Of a stretch of 8,743 nt of DNA, positions 1 through 6,900 are shown one piece after another. Position 1 is the first letter of the stretch; each line of letters starts with the position of its first letter. The DNA is taken from assembly GCA_031279875.1 (NCBI GenBank), contig JAITHS010000076.1, positions 1 to 8,743 of the forward strand, written 5' to 3'. Origin of the DNA: Tannerella sp. Its GTDB lineage: Bacteria; Bacteroidota; Bacteroidia; Bacteroidales; Tannerellaceae. Both the position numbers and the translations under genes were made by a program. Below the pieces are notes generated by a model that was not told the origin of the DNA, made no database searches, and was given only the letters and a program-made list of their open reading frames with translations.

Positions 1-94
1 TGCCTGTTGCGAAATTATTTTTTTTGTATAGTTCCTTAGCGTCGGCTATAAAACCGATAGCTACCGAAAACATTATCAATAAAATTTTGTTCAT
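1..94 (-). CDS. N-terminal fragment of a probable secreted protein (runs off the left edge)
   Basis: An open frame reads leftward from ATG at 94-92 to the window edge, giving 31 residues and no stop. It begins MNKILLIMFSVAIGFIADA, which looks like a Sec signal peptide: a short positive start (Lys3), a hydrophobic core at about residues 4-16, and a small-residue end (ADA) before the charged KEL. A signal peptidase I cut near residue 19 would leave a mature part starting KELYKKNNF. There is no cysteine, so it is not a lipoprotein. The family cannot be named from 31 residues. The start was chosen because the hydrophobic segment follows it directly; the preceding bases are A/T-rich with no Shine-Dalgarno, as is usual in Bacteroidota. 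A possible promoter lies far upstream at 275-282. It could still be a chance frame, since only 94 bases are visible. Confidence 0.5.
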   Translation of the reverse strand, partial: MNKILLIMFSVAIGFIADAKELYKKNNFATG

Positions 95-274
95 TCTTTA
101 AAATAAATAACCTATACCAAGTCGATACCGCGTATTTTGAGTGTTTGCATAAGCTTGTTGAGCTTCCGTATGAGCTATCTGATATGCAGCATTTGGGCGT
201 CTCTAAAAATTTATTTTTCTTTGATTTTTCAGACAAAGCCGAGACGCGTTAAAACTTCACCGGAAAAATCACTG
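95..274 (-). other. Long untranslated leader candidate of the left-edge gene
   Basis: These 180 bases lie between the only TAnnTTTG-like box on this strand (275-282) and the start at 94. They hold two small inverted repeats. One is GCGTCTC at 197-203 with GAGACGC at 241-247 (37-base loop). The other is AAGCT at 151-155 with AGCTT at 161-165 (5-base loop), extendable through CAT at 148-150 and ATG beyond a bulge. If transcribed, the leader would be unusually long for a simple secreted-protein gene and could fold. A 66-codon frame here (236 to 36) runs through the signal-peptide gene and is not believed. I recognise no known riboswitch or Rfam family. The leader reading is inference from the promoter position. 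Confidence 0.25.
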
Positions 275-282
275 CAAAGATA
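275..282 (-). promoter_or_regulatory. Possible -7 box (TATCTTTG) for the left-edge gene
   Basis: On the minus strand this reads TATCTTTG, a full match to the Bacteroidota TAnnTTTG box, followed by a C. No TTTG or TTG is found at the expected distance upstream (about 300-308), where the left repeat begins. The call therefore rests on one box only. Confidence 0.35.
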
Positions 283-294
283 AGTATTTTTTTT

Positions 295-362
295 GGGGTA
301 CCGTCATTACCTATCGTTTGGTGCTATCATTCCTGTTCGCAATGACGTGGTAGCGTCATTAC
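295..362. repeat. REP-like repeat block, left flank of the ATPase gene
   Basis: The block starts with GGGGTACC (295-302), running into CGTCATTAC (302-310). CGTCATTAC recurs exactly at 354-362. AATGACG at 341-347 and CGTCATT at 354-360 form a perfect 7-bp inverted repeat around a 6-base loop. A related copy in inverted arrangement lies just beyond the ATPase gene at 1611-1634. Repeats with GTCATT...AATGAC cores are common between genes in Bacteroidales, so this may be a degenerate member of such a family. Alternatively it could be one end of a mobile cassette carrying the ATPase gene. An eight-T run (287-294) precedes it. Confidence 0.55.
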
Positions 363-433
363 TTTTCGTCAATTATGCCTCGCTCACTGCACCAACTTTT
401 CAGGAATAAAATCCGAAAAAGTGGCGATATTTA

Positions 434-464
434 CGGAATATATTCCGAAAAAGTTGTACCTTTG
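434..464 (+). promoter_or_regulatory. Promoter with palindromic operator for the DUF4143 ATPase gene
   Basis: TACCTTTG at 457-464 is a full TAnnTTTG -7 box. About ten bases upstream lies a perfect 14-bp palindrome, CGGAATATATTCCG (434-447), occupying the -33/spacer zone where a dimeric repressor would block polymerase. The element TCCGAAAAAGT occurs twice, at 412-422 and 444-454, the second overlapping the right half of the palindrome. Transcription would start at about 468-472. That is only a few bases ahead of the ATGs at 474 and 480, so the mRNA would be nearly leaderless. The box and palindrome are directly visible; repressor binding is inference. Confidence 0.6.
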
Positions 465-479
465 CCGAAAAAAATGATT

Positions 480-1598
480 ATGATAAAAAGAATTACGGAA
501 GAAAAGATAAAAGCAGATATACATCAAGGTAAAGCGATAATTCTGCTTGGAGCAAGACAAACAGGCAAAACCACGTTGCTGCATCAACTGTTTGATAATG
601 AAGATGCATTATGGTTTAACGGAGATGAAACAGACGTGCAGGAACTTTTTCGTAATGCCACTTCGACACGGTTGCGCGCTTACATAGGAAATCACAAAAC
701 TTTGATAATTGACGAAGCACAACAGATTGAAAACGTGGGACTTCGCCTCAAACTTATTATTGATAATCTAAAAGACGTACAACTAATTGCGACGGGCAGT
801 TCGGCTTTTGAACTGCGTAATCGGCTCAACGAACCGCTTACAGGACGCAAATGGGAATATCAACTTTTTCCGCTTTCGTTTGCCGAAATGGTCGCGCATC
901 AGGGACTTTTGCAGGAAAAACGACTTTTGCCCCACCGTCTTATCTATGGCTACTATCCGGATGTAGTTGTTAATCAGGGAAATGAACAAAAAATATTAAA
1001 GCAACTTGCCGACAGTTACCTTTATAAAGACATTTTGAAGTGGGAAGGCATTCAAAAGCCTGATAAATTGCTTGTTTTGTTGCAAGCGCTCGCATTTCAG
1101 ACAGGCAGTCAAGTGTCGTTCAGCGAATTAGGACAAATATGCAGATTAGACCCCAAAACCGTTGAGAAATACATTCTTTTGCTGGAAAAAACTTTTGTGA
1201 TATTTCGGCTTGGTTCTTTCAGCCGTAATTTGCGTAACGAATTGAAATTCAGTAAAAAAATCTATTTCTATGACAACGGAATACGCAACGCTCTGATTTC
1301 CAACTTTAACACTTTTGAAAGCAGGGAAGACAGAGGCGCACTATGGGAAAATTTTATAATTTCGGAAAGGATGAAGAAATTGAATTACAGTGAAATATAC
1401 ACAAATTCGTGGTTTTGGCGTACCAAAGACCAATGCGAAATCGACTATTTAGAAGAACAGAACGGCAAAATCAAGGCTTATGAATTTAAAATAAACCAAA
1501 AGAAAAAATCAAGACTAAATAACTCATTCAAAAATAGTTACAATGTCGATAATATAAACATAATAAATCCCGAAAACATTGAAGACTTTTTGTTATGA
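480..1598 (+). CDS. P-loop ATPase with C-terminal DUF4143 / nuclease-like domain
   Basis: A 372-residue protein. The N-terminal AAA-type ATPase has Walker A GARQTGKTT (24-32), Walker B LIIDEA (75-80) and the sensor-like strand ATGSS (104-108), followed by the conserved LTGR (120-123) and the FPLSFAE motif (130-136) typical of this family. The middle (about 180-270) is a helical, winged-helix-like part leading to YFYDNGIRNAL. The C-terminal DUF4143 part has E320/D322 and E335-F-K337, the pattern of a PD-(D/E)XK nuclease fold. All key residues are intact and the length is normal. The open frame extends back to 375, but the promoter box at 457-464 lies inside that extension, and family members begin MIKR. 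The start is therefore 480, or 474 for two extra residues. The biological role of these multi-copy ATPases is unknown; DNA or nucleotide handling is plausible but unproven. The gene stands alone between inverted repeats and has no partner gene. Confidence 0.9.
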   Translation: MIKRITEEKIKADIHQGKAIILLGARQTGKTTLLHQLFDNEDALWFNGDETDVQELFRNATSTRLRAYIGNHKTLIIDEAQQIENVGLRLKLIIDNLKDVQLIATGSSAFELRNRLNEPLTGRKWEYQLFPLSFAEMVAHQGLLQEKRLLPHRLIYGYYPDVVVNQGNEQKILKQLADSYLYKDILKWEGIQKPDKLLVLLQALAFQTGSQVSFSELGQICRLDPKTVEKYILLLEKTFVIFRLGSFSRNLRNELKFSKKIYFYDNGIRNALISNFNTFESREDRGALWENFIISERMKKLNYSEIYTNSWFWRTKDQCEIDYLEEQNGKIKAYEFKINQKKKSRLNNSFKNSYNVDNINIINPENIEDFLL

Positions 1599-1610
1599 AA
1601 AAAGTTTGAG

Positions 1611-1634
1611 CGTCACTTATAATGACGGGGTACC
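1611..1634. repeat. Right-flank repeat of the ATPase gene (inverted partner of 295-310)
   Basis: CGTCA (1611-1615) and TGACG (1623-1627) form a short inverted repeat, followed directly by GGGGTACC (1627-1634). Compared with the reverse complement of 295-310, it shares TAATGACG and GTACC, differing by a two-base insertion of G. It starts 12 bases after the ATPase stop and is followed by a T-rich run, so it could also act as a weak terminator hairpin. TACCTTTG at 1631-1638 is a further TAnnTTTG match with TTTG at 1605-1608 (22-base gap), so a second, upstream promoter for the glycoside hydrolase gene is possible. Confidence 0.45.
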
Positions 1635-1648
1635 TTTGAGCCTTTTTT

Positions 1649-1680
1649 TTTGTGATTTGTAATTTTTTTTGCTATTTTTG
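1649..1680 (+). promoter_or_regulatory. Bacteroidota promoter for the glycoside hydrolase gene
   Basis: TTTG at 1649-1652 and TATTTTTG at 1673-1680 are separated by 20 bases, which matches the Bacteroides -33/-7 consensus. Transcription would begin at about 1685-1688, giving a leader of some 20-25 bases before the ATG at 1709. This promoter sits inside the upstream extension of the open frame, which supports the 1709 start over 1652. Confidence 0.7.
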
Positions 1681-1708
1681 CAGTTCTAAAACGAACAACA
1701 TTTTTATC

Positions 1709-3643
1709 ATGAACAAGAAAAATTTACTGCTATCATTGATTATCTGCATGTTATATTCATGCACAACGAAGCCTGCGGGCGTGAAAATTGCTTTCGACAG
1801 CGCCAAAGAAGTATCCGGAAAAAAGTTTGCGCTATCTGACATAACGCCCGGACTGCCCGACAATTGGGACGATTACAATTTCGTAACTCTTGAAATGCGC
1901 TCTACTACGTCTCAACGTTTCCACATCGGTTTCACGACCGACAACGGTTATAACGAATTGAGAATCATGTGCTACACTCCCGGAGCGTGGACACGTTTGA
2001 CTATACCGCTCAAATTTTACCGCCAACTGCCCGGTTCGGCTGTTGACCTTGCCGCTACCTACAACCAGCCCCGTTTTACGGGATGGGTCAATCTGGGAGG
2101 CAAACGCGGAGCATTACACGGCGTAGATTCGATAGGCGTAAGAATGAGAATGCCGATTGGTAATCCTGTTGTTGAGATAAAATCGATAACGCTGTCGAAA
2201 GACGATCCGGGAGATGCTTATCTCGGTGATAAGCCTGCCGTCGATGAGTTCGGACAGTGGAATCTGGGCGAATGGGACGGAAAAGTGCATTCTATCGACG
2301 AACTACAGTCGGATTGGCAAAAGGAAGACGCTGAACCCGTTACCGGCGAGGCTTTCAACTACTCGAAGTATGGCGGATACAAGCAGAAACAGGTCAAAGC
2401 GACAGGCTTCTTCCGTACTGAGAAAATCGACGGCAAATGGTGGTTTGTTGACCCCGAAGGTTATCTGTTTCTGTCTGTGGGAGTTGACTGCGTTCATCCG
2501 GGAGGAGGAGGTATGGTGCGCGACCTCGAAAAACGGGACGGAATGTTTAAAGAACTGCCGCCCGATTCGCTGCTCTACACCCGCTACGGACAGGGACGCC
2601 GCCGTCAGCCTTCTTTCGGCACGTGGAACCTTTACCGCCGCTACGGAAGCGAGTACAGCACCAAAGCTAACGATAACATTATCAACAGAATGACACGTTG
2701 GGGACTGAACACTATCGCCAACTGGTCGAGCGGCGAAGTGATGGAACTCAACCGTAAGGCATTTATTCTGCAACTCCGAAATATTGGTATTAATCACGAA
2801 CTTATGGGTTTAACCGACGTTTATGACCCCGATTTTGCCGCCAAAGCAGAACAGTCGGTAAAGGATTTTGTTACTCCTCAAAAAGAAAATCCATGGCTTC
2901 TCGGATATTTTCTCGGCAACGAACCTGCATGGCTCGGACAGGAAGAACGCCTCTGCGGTATGATTCTCGACGGCAAAGACAAGCCTATCAAAGCCGAACT
3001 GCAAAAATATCTCGCTGCAAACGGTGATTCGCCGGATAAACGTAAACAGTTTATTTTCAGTACTTTCGATAAGTTTATTGCTTCCGTCAACGGTTTTCTC
3101 AAAAAATACGACCCAAATCATCTGAATATGGGTATTCGTTTTGGTAGCGGAAATCTCAACGCGGCTATTCATGAGATTTGTAAGCGTCATTTCGACGTTT
3201 TCAGTTTCAACTGCTACGAACTCAAACCGAGCGTCGAGATGATGAACCAAACAATTGAGCGTACAGGTTTGCCGATGATTATCGGAGAATATCATTTCGG
3301 AACTGTTGATCGCGGTATGGCACAATCGCTCTGGCAGGTTGACAGTCAGGAAGAACGCGGCGTAGCATATCGCTACTACACCGAGCAGGCGTACTCTCAT
3401 CCCGGACTTATCGGAACGGCCTATTTCCAGTGGTGCGACCAGGATTTGACCGGTCGTTTCGACGGCGAAAACTACAACTGCGGATTGGTTGACGTTACCG
3501 ACCGCCCGTATAAATATCAGATTGAAGCGATGAAAACTACCGCTACACGGCTCTATGACGTGCATTCCGGTGCTGTCGAGCCGTTTAACCGGCAACCCAA
3601 ACGCGCCTGCGGACACGGCGGCATACCGGATTTGTGGGAGTAG
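1709..3643 (+). CDS. Lipoprotein glycoside hydrolase, clan GH-A, agarase-like (GH50-type)
   Basis: A 644-residue protein. MNKKNLLLSLIICMLYSC is a lipoprotein signal with lipobox LYSC (Cys18), so it is probably anchored to the outer membrane. Residues about 25-165 are a beta-rich region like the carbohydrate-binding module that precedes the barrel in GH50-type agarases. The catalytic part opens with GFFRTEKIDGKWWFVDPEG (233-251), a signature of agarase-like hydrolases, then WGLNTIANWS (331-340). It carries LGNEP (402-406) with E405 as likely acid/base and IIGEY (524-528) with E527 as likely nucleophile, the usual clan GH-A arrangement. FQWCDQDLTGRFDGE (573-587) closes the barrel. The substrate is probably a beta-linked galactan-like or related polysaccharide, but it cannot be fixed from sequence. 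The 1652 start is rejected because the promoter lies within it and 1709 gives a proper signal peptide. No SusC/SusD, sulfatase or sensor gene is beside it. GH86 or an uncharacterised GH-A family remains possible. Confidence 0.75.
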   Translation: MNKKNLLLSLIICMLYSCTTKPAGVKIAFDSAKEVSGKKFALSDITPGLPDNWDDYNFVTLEMRSTTSQRFHIGFTTDNGYNELRIMCYTPGAWTRLTIPLKFYRQLPGSAVDLAATYNQPRFTGWVNLGGKRGALHGVDSIGVRMRMPIGNPVVEIKSITLSKDDPGDAYLGDKPAVDEFGQWNLGEWDGKVHSIDELQSDWQKEDAEPVTGEAFNYSKYGGYKQKQVKATGFFRTEKIDGKWWFVDPEGYLFLSVGVDCVHPGGGGMVRDLEKRDGMFKELPPDSLLYTRYGQGRRRQPSFGTWNLYRRYGSEYSTKANDNIINRMTRWGLNTIANWSSGEVMELNRKAFILQLRNIGINHELMGLTDVYDPDFAAKAEQSVKDFVTPQKENPWLLGYFLGNEPAWLGQEERLCGMILDGKDKPIKAELQKYLAANGDSPDKRKQFIFSTFDKFIASVNGFLKKYDPNHLNMGIRFGSGNLNAAIHEICKRHFDVFSFNCYELKPSVEMMNQTIERTGLPMIIGEYHFGTVDRGMAQSLWQVDSQEERGVAYRYYTEQAYSHPGLIGTAYFQWCDQDLTGRFDGENYNCGLVDVTDRPYKYQIEAMKTTATRLYDVHSGAVEPFNRQPKRACGHGGIPDLWE

Positions 3644-3651
3644 AGTGGGAA

Positions 3652-3679
3652 ATTAAAAATTAAAAATTAAAAGTTAAGA
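3652..3679. repeat. AT-rich tandem heptamer repeat between convergent genes
   Basis: ATTAAAA occurs three times exactly in tandem (3652-3658, 3659-3665, 3666-3672), followed by a degenerate GTTAAGA. It lies in the short gap between the stop of the glycoside hydrolase gene and the stop of the opposing DUF2442 gene. Similar heptamer runs are seen between genes in many Bacteroidales. No GC-rich terminator stem is evident here. Confidence 0.7.
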
Positions 3680-3701
3680 ATCCTCAGGATGCGGTCGGAA
3701 A

Positions 3702-3941
3702 TCAAAAAGCACAATCACCTTGATAATAAAGGGTTTCCGGTGCTATGTCAACCTGATTAGCCCATGCTATACCATCGAAACTTACTCTGACGGTATGAAA
3801 CATCTCCGGATCTTTTAACGTGCGAAAAACACCTGTGTTCAAGAGCGGTTTAACGTCGAAATAACGTTCTTCACCCGTCTTGAAAGTAAGCAGCAACATA
3901 TAATCATCCAGAGGCTTAACCGATTTGACTTCCCATTCCAT
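3702..3941 (-). CDS. DUF2442 family small protein
   Basis: A 79-residue protein matching DUF2442 along its full length. It has WEVKSVKPLDDYMLLLTF (3-20), then GEERYFDVKPLL (23-34), the GVF turn (37-39), LKDPEMF (42-48), RVSFDGIAW (52-60) and the closing D65/P68-E69-LY. The function is unknown. In many bacteria the family sits beside DUF4160, and the pair has been suspected of toxin-antitoxin behaviour. No DUF4160 gene is present here. The gene starts 11 bases after the tamB-like stop on the same strand with no promoter box of its own in the gap, so co-transcription with tamB is likely. It ends facing the glycoside hydrolase gene. It is probably cytoplasmic, with no signal or membrane segment. 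Confidence 0.85.
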   Translation of the reverse strand: MEWEVKSVKPLDDYMLLLTFKTGEERYFDVKPLLNTGVFRTLKDPEMFHTVRVSFDGIAWANQVDIAPETLYYQGDCAF

Positions 3942-3952
3942 AATCGTAAATT

Positions 3953-6900
3953 TTATTGTAACGGACTAATTTTAAACGGCCTTAATCGTTTCAAGTTGCG
4001 GTGGAATTTGAAACCGACGCCGGTTTTGGATATTTCGCCTTCAAAGAGGCTTTCGTATTCTTTGGTGCGGAATATCGACATTGAGCGGGCGCCGTCGTTG
4101 TCGAGGCGGTATTCGAGCGAAATATTATCCCAAAAAAATCTGTCTCCGAAAACCGGATCTTTGGTAGAATATCTGACGCCGAGTTCGGTTTTAAGGCGAT
4201 CGTTTAAAAAAGTAGTATGAAATCGGCCGAGATAATCGACGCGCCGCCCCATACCCAGCGTTCCGTCGTAAGTATTGACGTCGAACGAGAACGGCACATC
4301 ACCAATAACGTTACCGAGTATGTTCTTTATTTCTCTCTGTAACAGAGTATTAATTGCCGCGCCGACATTAACGTTTTCCGAACCCGTACCGCTACCGGCA
4401 AGATAAATACCAGCAACGAGCAGACTGATAGCCTGTTTGCTTCTTTCTTCGCTGCCCATCGCCACCAACTGATTTTGCACAACAGCGTCGTTGGGCGCTT
4501 CGAGCAGGAAAACTACCGTCATATCGTCAAGATTATCTTTGACTTGAATGCCGGAATTGAAGTCAACCATACGCGACTGTCCGTCGAAGTCAACCGACGA
4601 GCGCACGTGTGTATAAGCCGACAGATTGATGTATGGGTTCATCGGATTGCCTGTCCAGTCGAGATAACTGCCGTTGCGTATCGTAAAATCTGTCAGCGGA
4701 ATAATCGGTATAGCATATCTGACTGTACCTTCCGATACGGAATATCGACCGTTGAGCGTCATATTTCCCTGATTATCATAGCGTAATATCAGGTTTCCGC
4801 CACCGCGCATTTCCGTATGATTCGACGATTCCTTATCAAAATCGATACGCAGCCTCACAACAGGGTCTATCTTGATGTTCATCGTAATATTTCCTCCGCC
4901 CGACACTGCCACGTTACGAGCTAACTGATTGAAACCCAGCGCAGTACGTTGTCGGCGGGGCAGCGTATCGGCAAAATAAGTGAAAGTAACAAGACCGTTG
5001 AGATTATCCTGCACTTCAAGTTGCGACGACGGCATAACGTATGTCATATTGGTGCTTCCCAAAACATGGATGTTACCATTGATTTTCATTGCGTCAAAAT
5101 CACCTTTTAATGTGGCATTCATATTCATAAACAGTTTCCCGAAAGCGAGACTTTCGGGTTTGCGGTTCGCTTCCAAAGGCTGAAAGTTATTAGCCGTCAT
5201 TTGAAGGTTAAATATCGGATTATCAATGATATCGCTTATTTTTCCGTCTATAATGAACGGGTTGATTTTAGCGGCGTTTATTTTGAATTTGTCAAAAATA
5301 ACCGTGTTATCGTTCACTTTTATTTGTTTGTCTTCCAGCCTAAAATATGTGGCGGTAGGAATTGCAAGGAGAGTGCCGTCTTTGATTTGAATAAAACCGT
5401 CAATATCAGGCTTTTGCGACGAGCCTGCAACGGTCATCTTGCCGCTCATCAAGCCGTCAAGTTTTGCTATGCCTATCGGCAAAAAAGGATTGAGCAATTT
5501 CAGCGGAATATCGTTTAAATCAATGTATCCGTTAAGGTGGTCGGCATTAAGACCTGATGTATATAATATTGATAATGAGGATATTTCGCGATTGTTGTGA
5601 AACACGTGCATATCTACCTGATGCTCATCGCTTTTGAGCGGCATGTAGGAGGCGTTAAGCAGAATTTCGCCGAGTTGTCCGTCCTGATAATAGAGATTGT
5701 CGATGTTGCAGTCGCCGAGAATCATAAACGACTGTTCGCTTGGCTGATAGCGCAGCGAGGCGTTGAGCATTCCTTTCATTGACGGTAGTGATGTGAACCC
5801 TTCCGACACCTTCGCGAGGTCTATCCGGCTTATTTCTGCCATCAACTCGGTGTTGTTTTCGTCGGAATGCAGCCATATCGAAGAATTAGACTGTCCGTCA
5901 AGTCGCAAATCCGCCTCTATGTGCTTGATATTGATATATTTAATATAATTATTTTCATCTACTTTGAAAGGCAAAAAGGCTATAACCGGATTTTCGGGAT
6001 AGAGTTGAAAATCAACGCCTTGCGGGGCTTTACGGATTTTTGTGCCTAATTTCATCCCATGTTCTCCGCGACTGTTTATATGGTTGATGAATATATCTGC
6101 CTCATTATCATGCAGATAGCCGTTTACAGACGCCAAAAACGCATCCTGATTTCGGAAACGTTTTTTTATTACATTAATATTATACAGCAGTCCTTCGGCA
6201 TCTTGACTTGTTTGAAGCTTTATGGTATCGATTTTAAGCGTATCGCTAACGAGCGATGTTACTAAACCGTTGACTGTCAGGCCGTTTTCCGGTGATATCG
6301 CTGCTTCGAAATCAAGCCGGTCAAAGAAAATACCTGATTCCAGCAGATAGTTGTATAACGGATTGTTATGTAACGCATTGAATTTCAGTGAAATATCGGG
6401 AAAATAATTGCGCAGAGCAGAGAAATGAATTGTAGAATCGACTTTGAATTGAGTTAAAACGCTATCGGTCAGCAACATAAACTTGTCGGCAATAGTAAAC
6501 ATATCAGATTTGCCTGTGATGCTCAACGTCATATCTCCGACATGAAAATTGACGTCGGAATTGCTGCTTGCCGAGTTGACGGTCAGAAATACCGGTCTGG
6601 GCGTAAATATCTGTTGTTCAATGTTTAACATCCATTGAGACAGCCTTAAATCAAGATTGTAAAGTTTGTCGAGGTCGGTACTGAAATTTGTAGCGATGTT
6701 GAAAGACGAGCCTGTCGGTGTGTCGATAAACCCTAATGTGTTGAAATTCAGAGAATCAACTTCTGCCGTTATTCTACCTTGTATCAACTCTTTGCTGATA
6801 TCGGCGTCAATTTCGATTGTGCCTTTGGCCGGAGCGTATGCGCTTGTAAGCGTTGCCAGCAAGTGATTATTATCAAGCGAAGCATGAAAATCAATGTTGT

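Noticed and set aside
36..236. 66-codon minus-strand frame
   Set aside because: It overlaps the signal-peptide gene in another frame, has no recognisable domain and looks like leader sequence.
375..479. Extended N-terminus of the ATPase frame (start at 375)
   Set aside because: The extension contains the -7 box, the palindrome and repeat sequence, and the family begins at MIKR (480).
480..1598. IstB-like transposition ATPase
   Set aside because: The C-terminal DUF4143/nuclease-like part and LTGR motif are not those of IstB, and there is no adjacent transposase.
1611..1650. Strong intrinsic terminator after the ATPase gene
   Set aside because: The stem is only five pairs and the T run is separated from it by about 14 bases, so it is only noted as a possibility.
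1652..1708. Extended N-terminus of the glycoside hydrolase frame (start at 1652)
   Set aside because: The promoter at 1649-1680 lies within it, and the lipoprotein signal starts cleanly at 1709.
2214..3616. Long frames inside the glycoside hydrolase gene (159 codons +, 164 and 268 codons -)
   Set aside because: Low-complexity or motif-free translations within a well-supported gene; shadows.
3652..3679. CRISPR-like array
   Set aside because: Seven-base units without spacers; a simple tandem repeat.
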